Positions 45,439 to 54,333 of a DNA stretch of 64,000 nucleotides are shown here, piece by piece (position 1 is the stretch's first letter; each line of letters starts with the position of its first letter). The translations under genes were made by a program, and so were the position numbers. The stretch is from Streptomyces filipinensis (GTDB lineage Bacteria; Actinomycetota; Actinomycetes; Streptomycetales; Streptomycetaceae). The stretch lies in contig NZ_BMTD01000006.1 in assembly GCF_014649495.1 (NCBI RefSeq), positions 328,173 to 392,172 on the forward strand. Reading direction: 5' to 3'. Under the pieces are notes generated by a model. It made no database searches and had not been told where the DNA came from. It worked only from the letters and a program-made list of their open reading frames with translations.

Positions 45439-45558
45439 TGCGTACAATCGCTTCCGCAACTCCGTCTCCCCGGCCCGGTAATCCGGTACGGAGCCACGGC
45501 CCCGGCGCGATAGGCTCGGACACGACTTTTCGATGGTGAGGCACGTTTCAGGGAGCGG

Positions 45559-45993
45559 GTGCGCACAGTGTCCGGTGGAGAGGTGGCCGGGATCCTGGTG
45601 GCCGTCTTCTGGGCGATCCTGGTCTCCTTCCTCGCGGTGGCCCTCGCGAGGCTGGCCCAGACGCTCAAGGCGACGACCAAGCTCGTGGCGGACGTGACCG
45701 ACCAGGCCGTCCCGCTGCTCGCCGACGCCTCCCAGGCGGTGCGTTCCGCGCAGACCCAGATCGACCGCGTCGACGCGATCGCCTCCGACGTCCAGGAGGT
45801 CACGTCGAACGCCTCCGCGCTGTCGACCACCGTCGCCTCCACCTTCGGCGGCCCGCTGGTCAAGGTCGCGGCCTTCGGCTACGGCGTCCGCCGGGCGCTG
45901 GGCGGCCGCAAGGAGGACGTGCCCGTGAAGGCGCCCCGGCGTACCGTGATCGTGGGCCGCACGGTCCCCGCCGCACGCCGCAAGCGGAAGTAA
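45559..45993 (+). CDS. DUF948 membrane protein
   Basis: A 144-residue protein with one N-terminal transmembrane helix (VAGILVAVFWAILVSFLAVAL) followed by a helical, heptad-like region (TLKATTKLVADVTDQAVPLL ... TQIDRVDAIASDVQEVTSNA) and a basic tail. DUF948 proteins are membrane-anchored coiled coils of unknown function that usually precede alaS in actinobacteria. GTG 45559 or GTG 45568 may be the start (AGGGAG is 3 or 12 bases away). Confidence 0.85.
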   Translation: MRTVSGGEVAGILVAVFWAILVSFLAVALARLAQTLKATTKLVADVTDQAVPLLADASQAVRSAQTQIDRVDAIASDVQEVTSNASALSTTVASTFGGPLVKVAAFGYGVRRALGGRKEDVPVKAPRRTVIVGRTVPAARRKRK

Positions 45994-46009
45994 GGACTGA
46001 GACCGAGCG

Positions 46010-46381
46010 ATGTTCCGCCGTACGTTCTGGTTCAGCACCGGTGTCGCCGCCGGCGTGTGGGCCACCACCAAGGTCAACCGCAAGCTGAGGCAGCTGACCC
46101 CGGAGAGCCTCGCCGCGACCGCGGCGAACAAGGCCCTTCAGACCGGTCAGCGGCTCAAGGACCGCGCGGTGGGCTTCGCGCTCGACGTCCGCGACAACAT
46201 GGCCCAGCGGGAGGCCGAGCTGGAGGACGCTCTGGGGATCCACGAGAACCCCGAACTCCCCGCTCCCCGGCGCTATGCCGCCATCGAGGCCGACCGCAGC
46301 GACAGCGGCACACCGAAGCACATCGAAACGTTGTTTTCTTCGCAAGCGAAGCATTCGTACAACCGGAATGAGGACCACTGA
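46010..46381 (+). CDS. conserved small protein upstream of alaS (DUF6167-like)
   Basis: A 123-residue protein with a short hydrophobic N-terminus (MFRRTFWFSTGVAAGVWATT), a helical charged middle (KALQTGQRLKDRAVGFALDV) and a polar tail. It overlaps alaS by 1 nt (TGATG), 16 bp after the DUF948 gene; the three travel together in Streptomyces. Function unknown; membrane association likely. Confidence 0.82.
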   Translation: MFRRTFWFSTGVAAGVWATTKVNRKLRQLTPESLAATAANKALQTGQRLKDRAVGFALDVRDNMAQREAELEDALGIHENPELPAPRRYAAIEADRSDSGTPKHIETLFSSQAKHSYNRNEDH

Positions 46382-49053
46382 TGGAGTCGGCCGAGATTCG
46401 CCGCCGCTGGCTGAGCTTCTACGAGGAGCGCGGGCACACCGTCGTCCCTTCGGCGTCGCTCATCGCGGACGACCCGACTCTGCTCCTCGTCCCCGCCGGC
46501 ATGGTGCCCTTCAAGCCCTACTTCCTGGGTGAGGTCAAGCCGCCGTTCCAGCGCGCCACCAGCGTGCAGAAGTGCGTGCGCACGCCCGACATCGAAGAGG
46601 TCGGCAAGACCACGCGGCACGGCACGTTCTTCCAGATGTGCGGCAACTTCTCCTTCGGCGACTACTTCAAGGAAGGCGCCATCAAGTACGCCTGGGAGCT
46701 GCTCACCACGCCCCAGGACAAGGGTGGTTACGGCCTGGAGCCGGAGCGCCTGTGGATCACCGTCTACAAGGACGACGACGAGGCCGAGCGCATCTGGCAC
46801 GAGGTCGTCGGTGTGCCGAAGGAGCGCATCCAGCGCCTCGGCATGAAGGACAACTACTGGTCCATGGGCGTCCCCGGCCCGTGCGGCCCCTGCTCCGAGA
46901 TCAACTACGACCGCGGCCCCGAGTTCGGCGTCGAGGGCGGCCCCGCCGTCAACGACGAGCGGTACGTGGAGATCTGGAACCTCGTCTTCATGCAGTACGA
47001 GCGGGGCGAGGGCATCGGCAAGGACAACTTCGAGATCCTCGGCGAACTGCCCAGCAAGAACATCGACACGGGCCTCGGCCTGGAGCGTCTCGCCATGATT
47101 CTGCAGGGCGTGCAGAACATGTACGAGATCGACACCTCCATGGCCGTCATCAACAAGGCCACCGAGCTGACCGGCGTCCGCTACGGCGACGCCCACGACT
47201 CGGACGTGTCCCTCCGCGTGGTCACCGACCACATGCGCACGTCCGTGATGCTCATCGGCGACGGCGTCACCCCCGGCAACGAGGGCCGCGGCTACGTCCT
47301 GCGCCGCATCATGCGCCGCGCCATCCGCAACATGCGCCTGCTCGGCGCCACCGGTCCGGTCGTCAAGGACCTGATCGACACCGTGATCGGCATGATGGGC
47401 CAGCAGTACCCCGAGCTGATCACCGACCGCGAGCGCATCGAGAAGGTCGCCCTCGCCGAGGAGAACGCCTTCCTCAAGACGCTGAAGGCCGGCACCAACA
47501 TCCTCGACACCGCCGTCACCGAGACCAAGCAGTCCGGCGGCACGGTCCTGTCCGGCGACAAGGCCTTCCTGCTCCACGACACCTGGGGCTTCCCGATCGA
47601 CCTCACCCTGGAGATGGCCGCCGAGCAGGGCCTCTCCGTGGACGAGGACGGCTTCCGCCGCCTGATGAAGGAGCAGCGGGAGCGGGCCAAGGCCGACGCC
47701 CAGGCCAAGAAGACCGGCCACGCCGGCGCCGGTGCCTACCGTGAGATCGCCGACAAGGTCGGCGAGACGGACTTCATCGGCTACTCCGACACCGAGGGCG
47801 AGTCGACGATCGTCGGCATCCTCGTCGACGGCGCCTCCTCGCCGGCCGCCACCGAGGGCGACGAGGTCGAGATCGTCCTCGACCGCACCCCGTTCTACGC
47901 CGAGGGCGGCGGCCAGATCGGTGACACCGGCCGGATCAAGGTCGACACCGGTGCCGTCATCGAGGTCCGCGACTGCCAGAAGCCGGTCCCGGGCGTCTAC
48001 GTCCACAAGGGCGTGGTCCAGGTCGGCGAGGTGACCGTCGGTGCCAAGGCCCACGCGTCGATCGACTCCCGTCGCCGCCACGCCATCGCCCGCGCCCACT
48101 CGGCCACGCACCTGACCCACCAGGCCCTGCGCGACGCCCTCGGCCCGACGGCCGCCCAGGCCGGTTCCGAGAACCAGCCCGGTCGCTTCCGTTTCGACTT
48201 CGGTTCCCCGTCCGCCGTCCCGACGGCCGTGATGACCGACGTCGAACAGAAGATCAACGAGGTCCTCGCCCGCGACCTCGACGTGCACGCCGAGGTCATG
48301 GGCATCGACGAGGCCAAGAAGCAGGGAGCCATCGCCGAGTTCGGCGAGAAGTACGGCGAGCGGGTCCGCGTGGTGACCATCGGCGACTTCTCCAAGGAGC
48401 TGTGCGGCGGCACGCACGTGCACAACACCGCCCAGCTGGGCCTGGTGAAGCTGCTCGGTGAGTCCTCCATCGGCTCGGGTGTCCGCCGTATCGAGGCCCT
48501 CGTCGGCGTGGACGCCTACCACTTCCTCGCCCGCGAGCACACGGTCGTGGCCCAGCTCCAGGAACTGATCAAGGGCCGCCCGGAGGAGCTGCCGGAGAAG
48601 GTCTCCGCCATGCTCGGCAAGCTGAAGGACGCCGAGAAGGAGATCGAGAAGTTCCGCGCCGAGAAGGTGCTGCAGGCCGCCGGAGGCCTCGCCGAGTCGG
48701 CCAAGGACGTGCGCGGTGTGGCCTTGGTCACCGGTCAGGTCCCGGACGGCACCACCCCGGACGACCTGCGCAAGCTGGTCCTCGACGTGCGCGGCCGCAT
48801 CCAGGGCGGCCGGGCCGCCGTGGTCGCCCTGTTCACGGTCAACAACGGCAAGCCGCTCACGGTCATCGCCACCAACGAGGCGGCCCGCGAGCGCGGCCTC
48901 AAGGCCGGTGACCTGGTCCGCGCCGCCGCCAAGACCCTCGGCGGCGGCGGTGGCGGCAAGCCGGACGTCGCTCAGGGCGGCGGCCAGAACCCGGCCGCCG
49001 TCGGCGAGGCCGTCGAGGCCGTCGAGCGGCTCGTCACCGAGACCGCCAAGTAA
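46381..49053 (+). CDS. alaS: alanyl-tRNA synthetase
   Basis: An 890-residue class II synthetase: catalytic domain (RRRWLSFYEERGHTVVPSAS, FKPYFLGE, MCGNFSFGDYFKE), tRNA-recognition region, editing domain with HSATHLTHQAL and CGGTHV zinc/editing residues, and the C-Ala domain. It charges tRNA-Ala and clears Ser/Gly errors. Its start overlaps the preceding stop. The Gly-rich stretch LGGGGGGKPDVAQGGG near the end is the normal C-Ala glycine motif. Leads into ruvX and mltG. Confidence 0.97.
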   Translation: MESAEIRRRWLSFYEERGHTVVPSASLIADDPTLLLVPAGMVPFKPYFLGEVKPPFQRATSVQKCVRTPDIEEVGKTTRHGTFFQMCGNFSFGDYFKEGAIKYAWELLTTPQDKGGYGLEPERLWITVYKDDDEAERIWHEVVGVPKERIQRLGMKDNYWSMGVPGPCGPCSEINYDRGPEFGVEGGPAVNDERYVEIWNLVFMQYERGEGIGKDNFEILGELPSKNIDTGLGLERLAMILQGVQNMYEIDTSMAVINKATELTGVRYGDAHDSDVSLRVVTDHMRTSVMLIGDGVTPGNEGRGYVLRRIMRRAIRNMRLLGATGPVVKDLIDTVIGMMGQQYPELITDRERIEKVALAEENAFLKTLKAGTNILDTAVTETKQSGGTVLSGDKAFLLHDTWGFPIDLTLEMAAEQGLSVDEDGFRRLMKEQRERAKADAQAKKTGHAGAGAYREIADKVGETDFIGYSDTEGESTIVGILVDGASSPAATEGDEVEIVLDRTPFYAEGGGQIGDTGRIKVDTGAVIEVRDCQKPVPGVYVHKGVVQVGEVTVGAKAHASIDSRRRHAIARAHSATHLTHQALRDALGPTAAQAGSENQPGRFRFDFGSPSAVPTAVMTDVEQKINEVLARDLDVHAEVMGIDEAKKQGAIAEFGEKYGERVRVVTIGDFSKELCGGTHVHNTAQLGLVKLLGESSIGSGVRRIEALVGVDAYHFLAREHTVVAQLQELIKGRPEELPEKVSAMLGKLKDAEKEIEKFRAEKVLQAAGGLAESAKDVRGVALVTGQVPDGTTPDDLRKLVLDVRGRIQGGRAAVVALFTVNNGKPLTVIATNEAARERGLKAGDLVRAAAKTLGGGGGGKPDVAQGGGQNPAAVGEAVEAVERLVTETAK

Positions 49054-49078
49054 CGGTCCAGTAAGGAAACGGTCGGAA

Positions 49079-49543
49079 ATGCGCAGAGGGCGGCGGCTAG
49101 CGATCGACGTCGGGGACGCCCGGATCGGGGTCGCGTCGTGCGACCCCGACGGGATCCTCGCCACCCCGGTGGAAACCGTCCCCGGCCGGGACATCCCGGC
49201 AGCCCACCGCCGCTTGCGGCAACTGGTGGAGGAGTACGAACCGATCGAGGTCGTCGTCGGACTCCCTCGCTCCCTCAAGGGGGGCGAGGGCCCGGCCGCG
49301 GTCAAGGTCCGCGCCTTCGCCCAGGAGCTGGCCAAGGGCATCAAGCCGGTGCCGGTGCGCCTGGTGGACGAGCGGATGACGACCGTGACGGCCAGTCAGG
49401 GGCTCCGCGCCTCGGGTGTGAAGTCGAAGAAGGGCCGCTCGGTCATCGACCAGGCCGCCGCCGTCATCATCCTGCAGCAGGCCCTGGAATCCGAACGGGT
49501 GTCAGGTAAAGCACCCGGCGAGGGCGTCGAAGTGGTCATCTGA
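49079..49543 (+). CDS. ruvX: Holliday junction resolvase-like RuvX (YqgF)
   Basis: A 154-residue RNase H-fold protein: RLAIDVGDARIGVASCDPDG (first Asp), VVVGLPRSLKGGEG, LVDERMTTVTA (Glu), and SVIDQAAAVIILQ (last Asp). Implicated in 16S rRNA 5'-end maturation and, as a fold, in junction resolution. It lies 25 bp after alaS, its standard place. ATG 49079. Confidence 0.95.
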   Translation: MRRGRRLAIDVGDARIGVASCDPDGILATPVETVPGRDIPAAHRRLRQLVEEYEPIEVVVGLPRSLKGGEGPAAVKVRAFAQELAKGIKPVPVRLVDERMTTVTASQGLRASGVKSKKGRSVIDQAAAVIILQQALESERVSGKAPGEGVEVVI

Positions 49544-49667
49544 TCGCGATACGGTAACGTTCCGCGCGATGCGCCGGTGTTCGAACAGCCGACGCACAAC
49601 AAGAGGCGGAACGGAAGCGGGGCCCACCGGTCGCGTGACCGGTCGGCCTCGCGGCTCTAGGGGATCG

Positions 49668-51329
49668 ATGACTGAGTATGGCCGGGGCCCAGGCTCCGAA
49701 CCGTGGCATCCGCAGGACCCGTTGTACGGGGACGGCGGATGGGAAGGGCAGCAGACCCACGCGGGTCAGCAGTCTGCCTACGGCGGCCAGCCGCAGCACC
49801 ATCCGCAGGAGCCGCACTACGGCGACTGGCGTCAGGGACAGGAGTCCGGGTACGGCAACGAGCAGTACCAGTTCTACGGCGAACAGGGGCATCAGCAGTT
49901 CACGGGCCAGCAGTCCTACCCGCAGCAGGGCGGCTGGGACGCGACCGGCACCCTCGGCCAGGTACCGTACGCCGCCGACCCCGGCGACCCGTACGGACAG
50001 CAGCCCGTCGCCTACGGTGGTGAGCAGCCCGACTTCTACGGAACCGAGGACGCCTACCCGCCGCCGCAGCCGCCCGGCCGCAGGCAGCCCGAGCCGGAAC
50101 CCGGCGTGGAGCCGGAGGCCGCGCCCGCCGAGGAGGAGCACCCCTTCTTCACCGGCGGCGGCGGTGATGACGACGACGGCGAGGAGCACGAGCTCCAGAG
50201 CCGCCGCGAACGGCGCGGCAAAGGGAAGAAACCTGTCAAAAAAGGCCAGAAGCGGCGCACTGGCTGTGCCTGTCTGGTGGTCTGCCTGGTCTTCGGCGGC
50301 GGCCTCGGCGGGGTCGGTTACTTCGGCTACAGGTTCTACCAAAATCGTTTCGCCCCGGCTCCGGACTACGCGGGCAACGGCACCGGCGAGCAGGTTACGG
50401 TCGAGATCCCCAAGGGTGCAGGTGGCTGGGACATCGGTCAGAAGCTGCAGGAGGCGGGGGTCGTCGAGAGTGCGGCTGCGTTTGTGTCCGCAATGCAAGC
50501 GAATCCTGAGGGTAAATCCCTTCAGGACGGTGTCTACACGCTCGAGAAGCACATGTCAGCCGCGAGCGCGGTGGAACTTATGCTCAGCCCGAAGAGTCGC
50601 AGTAACCTGATCATCGCTGAGGGGCTTCGGAACACGGCGGTCTACAGCCTCATCGACAAGCGCCTCAAGGTGGCGGCGGGTACCACGGCGAGTGTTGCGA
50701 AGAAGGTTTACAAGTCCCTCGGGTTGCCAGCCTGGGCGCTGAATCGCCCGAACTTGAAGGATCCGCTGGAAGGCTTTCTCTACCCCTCCAGTTACGCGGT
50801 CACCAAGGGTCAGAAACCCGAGGCCGTGCTCAAGGAGATGGTGTCTCAGGCCACCGCTAAGTACAAAGAGCTTGGCTTGGAGAACAAGGCCAAGGTGCTC
50901 GGCCTCGACGGCCCATGGCAGTTGCTCACCGTGGCGAGCCTTGTGCAGGCCGAGGGTACGAGCCACGACGATTTCCGCAAGATGGCGGAGGTCGTCTACA
51001 ACCGCCTTGAGCCTGACAACCCGCAGACCTACGGGCGGCTGGAGTTCGACTCCACGTACAACTACGTGAAGAACCAGAGCAAGATTGATCTGGGTATTGC
51101 CGAACTGCGCAGGTACAACAACCCCTACAACACCTACTTCTCCAAGGGGCTGCCACCTGGCCCAATCGGAAACCCTGGCGAGGAAGCACTCCAGGGCGCG
51201 CTCGACCCGACCCACGACGGTTGGTACTACTTCATCTCCATGGATGGCAAGACCAGCAAGTTCACGAAGACACTTGCTGAACACGAGAAGCTGGTCAAGG
51301 AATGGAACGCCGCCCGGGCAAAGAGCTGA
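49668..51329 (+). CDS. mltG: endolytic murein transglycosylase MltG, long N-terminal extension
   Basis: A 553-residue protein. Residues 1-195 are a cytosolic, Gln/Tyr/Gly/Pro-rich disordered extension (YGGQPQHHPQEPHYGDWRQG) typical of actinobacterial MltG; one transmembrane helix at ~200-221; a LysM-like domain; and the YceG catalytic domain with E429 in ASLVQAEGT. It cuts nascent glycan strands at the membrane. ATG 49668 follows AGGGGAT. From about 50330 the third-position GC falls: a hand count gives 57% GC at 50701-50760 against 73% at 49681-49740, so the 3' part may have been replaced by recombination. The reading frame is complete. Confidence 0.92.
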   Translation: MTEYGRGPGSEPWHPQDPLYGDGGWEGQQTHAGQQSAYGGQPQHHPQEPHYGDWRQGQESGYGNEQYQFYGEQGHQQFTGQQSYPQQGGWDATGTLGQVPYAADPGDPYGQQPVAYGGEQPDFYGTEDAYPPPQPPGRRQPEPEPGVEPEAAPAEEEHPFFTGGGGDDDDGEEHELQSRRERRGKGKKPVKKGQKRRTGCACLVVCLVFGGGLGGVGYFGYRFYQNRFAPAPDYAGNGTGEQVTVEIPKGAGGWDIGQKLQEAGVVESAAAFVSAMQANPEGKSLQDGVYTLEKHMSAASAVELMLSPKSRSNLIIAEGLRNTAVYSLIDKRLKVAAGTTASVAKKVYKSLGLPAWALNRPNLKDPLEGFLYPSSYAVTKGQKPEAVLKEMVSQATAKYKELGLENKAKVLGLDGPWQLLTVASLVQAEGTSHDDFRKMAEVVYNRLEPDNPQTYGRLEFDSTYNYVKNQSKIDLGIAELRRYNNPYNTYFSKGLPPGPIGNPGEEALQGALDPTHDGWYYFISMDGKTSKFTKTLAEHEKLVKEWNAARAKS

Positions 51330-51385
51330 CGTGACCGTGCAGTCGTAGTCCCTCGCAGAAGTTGTGACTGCTCACCAGGTGCCAT

Positions 51386-51415
51386 TTGACAGCTGTGTGA
51401 GAGCGTCTCTAGTAT
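51386..51415 (+). promoter_or_regulatory. near-consensus HrdB promoter of the secreted-protein gene
   Basis: TTGACA, 18-bp spacer, TAGTAT: the strongest housekeeping-type promoter I see in the window. Start expected near 51422, leaving a ~43-nt leader. Confidence 0.8.
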
Positions 51416-51464
51416 GACGAGTTGATCATGGTCAATGTGACTCACAGGCGTAGGGGGAAATAGT

Positions 51465-51824
51465 ATGAAATTGACCCGTCTCGGGTTCATAGCAGCTATG
51501 GGTGCCGCTGTCGTTGGTTTCACGGCAGGCCCGGCAAGTGCTAGCGGCGTCATCTACTCATCGGAAGGGGGTGCTAGCGTCGGCTTCGATTCGTCCAGCC
51601 AGTACGTGACGGTGTGGGACGAAAAGGCGGATGGTCACGCCGCGGTTGGCAGGGTTTATTACCAAGGTAAGCTCTGGTTCACTCTCTGGAATACTAAGGG
51701 AGCTCACACCAGCGAAATGGAGGACTCCCTTGTGCCTCGCGGAGCTATCCGAGTGGAAGCGTGCATCGGTAACAAGGGAAAGGTATTGGCGGGTAGCTGC
51801 GTCAGCAGGCCTGACAAGTCTTAG
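51465..51824 (+). CDS. small secreted protein of unknown function
   Basis: A 119-residue precursor with a Sec signal peptide (MKLTRLGFIAAMGAAVVGFT, cleavage expected after ASA26). The mature ~93 residues are beta-rich and aromatic (QYVTVWDEKADGHAAVGRVY, LWFTLWNTKG) with two cysteines, C100 and C112, that could pair. I do not recognise the family; the fold pattern resembles small secreted Streptomyces proteins of the beta-sandwich type. AGGGGGA precedes the ATG at 6 bases. GC is low for this genome (hand count 50% at 51661-51720). It lies alone between mltG and aroE and looks acquired. Confidence 0.82.
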   Translation: MKLTRLGFIAAMGAAVVGFTAGPASASGVIYSSEGGASVGFDSSSQYVTVWDEKADGHAAVGRVYYQGKLWFTLWNTKGAHTSEMEDSLVPRGAIRVEACIGNKGKVLAGSCVSRPDKS

Positions 51825-51839
51825 TCTTTGAATTCCGTG

Positions 51840-51877
51840 ACGGCCAGTTAGCCTCTTTGGCGGGTTATTCTGGCCGT
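51840..51877 (+). terminator. candidate terminator of the secreted-protein gene
   Basis: Stem ACGGCCAG/CTGGCCGT with an inner GCC/GGC stem in the loop; 16 bp after the stop codon. Confidence 0.5.
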
Positions 51878-51881
51878 TCGG

Positions 51882-52151
51882 TTATGCGATTCGGGTCAGG
51901 TGCCGTGTCCAAGCGGTAAGTGTGGCTGTCCTGCGGACATTGACGACCGTGGGCACCGTTGCGGCGATGTTCCGGCCATCCCAGTGGGCTTGCCAGCCCG
52001 TCACCTGCTGATCATCCGCAAGCTGGACGAGCTCCTGTGGAGCGCACCACTCACCTGATGAGTGTTTTCCTGGTGCTCCCTGATCGGCAGGTCGGGAGAG
52101 GCCGAAGGGTGGATATGTAAGCTGGAACTCAAGGGCAGGTTTCCATGGCAT
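51882..52151 (-). CDS. possible gene remnant in the low-GC patch
   Basis: A minus-strand frame of 89 codons. Its second half (QLADDQQVTGWQAHWDGRNI, then AATVPTVVNVRRTATLTAWT) has a protein-like composition with a conserved feel, and its GC content matches the surrounding patch; the first half is Pro-rich and overlaps the aroE start by 7 bp, so the true 5' end is probably lost. No ribosome-binding site is visible for the ATG. I cannot name a family; it may be the 3' end of a gene carried by an old insertion. Confidence 0.35.
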   Translation of the reverse strand: MPWKPALEFQLTYPPFGLSRPADQGAPGKHSSGEWCAPQELVQLADDQQVTGWQAHWDGRNIAATVPTVVNVRRTATLTAWTRHLTRIA

Positions 52152-52984
52152 CGAAGGTAGTTCACACCCGCCAGGCGGCCGTGCTCGGTTCGCCGATCGC
52201 CCACTCCCTCTCCCCGGTGCTGCACCGGGCCGCGTACGAGGCGGCCGGGCTCACCGGCTGGTCGTACGACAGCTTCGACGTCGACGAGGCCGCGCTGCCC
52301 GGCTTCCTGGACCGGCTCGGGCCCGAGTGGGCCGGGCTGTCGCTGACCATGCCGCTGAAGCGGGCGGTCATCCCGCTGCTCGACGAGATCAGTGACACCG
52401 CCGCCTCGGTCGACGCCGTCAACACGGTCGTCTTCACCGAGGACGGCCGCAGGCTCGGCGACAACACCGACATCCCGGGCATGGTGGCCGCCCTGCGCGA
52501 GCACGGCATCGAGCAGGTCGACTCCGCCGCGATCCTCGGCGCCGGTGCCACCGCCTCCTCCGCGCTCGCCGCCCTGGCCCGGATCTGCACCGGCGAGGTC
52601 GTCGCCTACGTCCGCAGCGAAGCCCGCGCCGCCGAGATGCGCCGGTGGGGCGAACGGCTCGACGTCGAGGTGCGCACGGCGGACTGGGCGGACGCCGCGC
52701 AGGCGCTGCGCGCCCCGCTGGTCGTCGCCACCACGCCCGCCGGCACCACCGACGCCCTCGCCGCCGCCGTACCCGAGCGCCCCACCACCCTCTTCGACGT
52801 GCTCTACGACCCCTGGCCCACCGAGCTGGCGGCCCGCTGGTCCATGTTCGGCGGCGCCGTCGTCAGCGGCCTCGACCTGCTGGTCCACCAGGCAGTACTC
52901 CAGTTCGAGCAGATGACCGGGCGCGTCCCGGGCCCGCTGGAGGCCATGCGGCACGCTGGCGAGCAGGCGCTCGCGGCCCGCTGA
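52145..52984 (+). CDS. aroE: shikimate dehydrogenase
   Basis: A 279-residue enzyme that reduces 3-dehydroshikimate with NADPH. Substrate site SPIAHSLSP and SLTMPLKR (catalytic Lys), NTDIPG, and the nucleotide loop LGAGATASSA are intact. It is first of the aro cluster aroE-aroC-aroK-aroB (chorismate pathway). Its ATG follows AAGGGCAGG; GC returns to normal within the first 30 bp, so the low-GC patch ends at this start. Confidence 0.95.
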   Translation: MASKVVHTRQAAVLGSPIAHSLSPVLHRAAYEAAGLTGWSYDSFDVDEAALPGFLDRLGPEWAGLSLTMPLKRAVIPLLDEISDTAASVDAVNTVVFTEDGRRLGDNTDIPGMVAALREHGIEQVDSAAILGAGATASSALAALARICTGEVVAYVRSEARAAEMRRWGERLDVEVRTADWADAAQALRAPLVVATTPAGTTDALAAAVPERPTTLFDVLYDPWPTELAARWSMFGGAVVSGLDLLVHQAVLQFEQMTGRVPGPLEAMRHAGEQALAAR

Positions 52985-53148
52985 CGCCCGCGCACGCGTC
53001 CGCCTGCTGGACCGGCGGCCGGTTCCCGCCCCCGGACGTGGGAGGATCGGAGGTGGCGGACCGGGGTCGCGCACCCGGTCGCGCCGTCGCCGTACGCGAG
53101 CACGCGCGTACCCAGGGCAGTACCGGGCGCGAACACTGAGGAGCACCG

Positions 53149-54333
53149 TTGAGCAGGCTGCGTTGGCTGACCGCGGGGGAGTCCCACGGTCCGGCACTTG
53201 TCGCGACGCTGGAGGGCCTTCCCGCCGGCGTGCCGATCACCACGGAGATGGTGGCGGACCACCTGGCGCGGCGGCGGCTCGGCTATGGCCGCGGTGCGCG
53301 GATGAAGTTCGAGCGGGACGAGGTGACCTTCCTGGGCGGCGTCCGGCACGGCCTGACCCTGGGCTCCCCGGTCGCGATCATGGTGGGCAACACCGAGTGG
53401 CCCAAGTGGGAGCAGGTCATGGCGGCCGACCCGGTCGACCGCGAGATCCTGGACGGCCTGGCCCGCAACGCCCCGCTGACCCGGCCGCGCCCCGGCCACG
53501 CCGACCTGGCCGGCATGCAGAAGTACGGCTTCGACGAGGCCCGTCCGATCCTGGAGCGCGCCTCGGCCCGCGAGACCGCCGCCCGGGTGGCGCTCGGCGC
53601 GGTGGCCCGGTCGTACCTGAAGGAGACGGCCGGCATCGAGATCGTCTCGCACGTCGTCGAGCTGTGCTCCGTGAAGGCGCCGCAGGGCGTGTACCCCACC
53701 CCGGCCGACGTCGAGAAGCTGGACGCCGACCCGCTGCGCTGCCTGGACGCGGACGCCTCGAAGGCGATGGTCGCGGAGATCGACCAGGCCCACAAGGACG
53801 GTGACACCCTCGGCGGTGTGGTCGAGGTGCTGGCGTACGGCGTCCCGGTCGGGCTCGGCTCGCACGTCCACTGGGACCGCAAGCTGGACGCCCGTCTCGC
53901 CGGCGCCCTGATGGGCATCCAGGCGATCAAGGGCGTCGAGATCGGTGACGGCTTCGAGCTGGCCCGGGTGCCCGGCTCCAAGGCCCACGACGAGATCGTC
54001 AACACGCCCGAGGGCATCCGGCGCGTCTCCGGCCGCGCCGGCGGCACCGAGGGCGGTCTGAGCACCGGAGAGCTGCTGCGGGTGCGGGCCGCGATGAAGC
54101 CGATCGCGACCGTGCCGCGCGCCCTGCAGACGGTGGACGTCACCACCGGCGAGGCCACCCAGGCGCACCACCAGCGCTCCGACGTCTCCGCGGTGCCCGC
54201 CGCGGGCATCGTCGCCGAGGCCATGGTCGCGCTCGTGCTCGCGGACGCGGTCGCCGAGAAGTTCGGCGGCGACTCCGTCCCCGAGACCCGCCGCAACGTG
54301 CGGTCCTACCTCGACAACCTGCAGATCCGGTGA
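53149..54333 (+). CDS. aroC: chorismate synthase
   Basis: A 394-residue FMN-dependent enzyme that makes chorismate from EPSP. Signatures: RWLTAGESHGPALVATLEGL, GRGARMKFERDEV, TRPRPGHADLAGMQKY, ERASARETAARVALG and HHQRSDVSAVPAAG. It uses TTG 53149, preceded by GAGGAG at 6 bases. It overlaps aroK by 4 bp. Confidence 0.97.
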   Translation: MSRLRWLTAGESHGPALVATLEGLPAGVPITTEMVADHLARRRLGYGRGARMKFERDEVTFLGGVRHGLTLGSPVAIMVGNTEWPKWEQVMAADPVDREILDGLARNAPLTRPRPGHADLAGMQKYGFDEARPILERASARETAARVALGAVARSYLKETAGIEIVSHVVELCSVKAPQGVYPTPADVEKLDADPLRCLDADASKAMVAEIDQAHKDGDTLGGVVEVLAYGVPVGLGSHVHWDRKLDARLAGALMGIQAIKGVEIGDGFELARVPGSKAHDEIVNTPEGIRRVSGRAGGTEGGLSTGELLRVRAAMKPIATVPRALQTVDVTTGEATQAHHQRSDVSAVPAAGIVAEAMVALVLADAVAEKFGGDSVPETRRNVRSYLDNLQIR

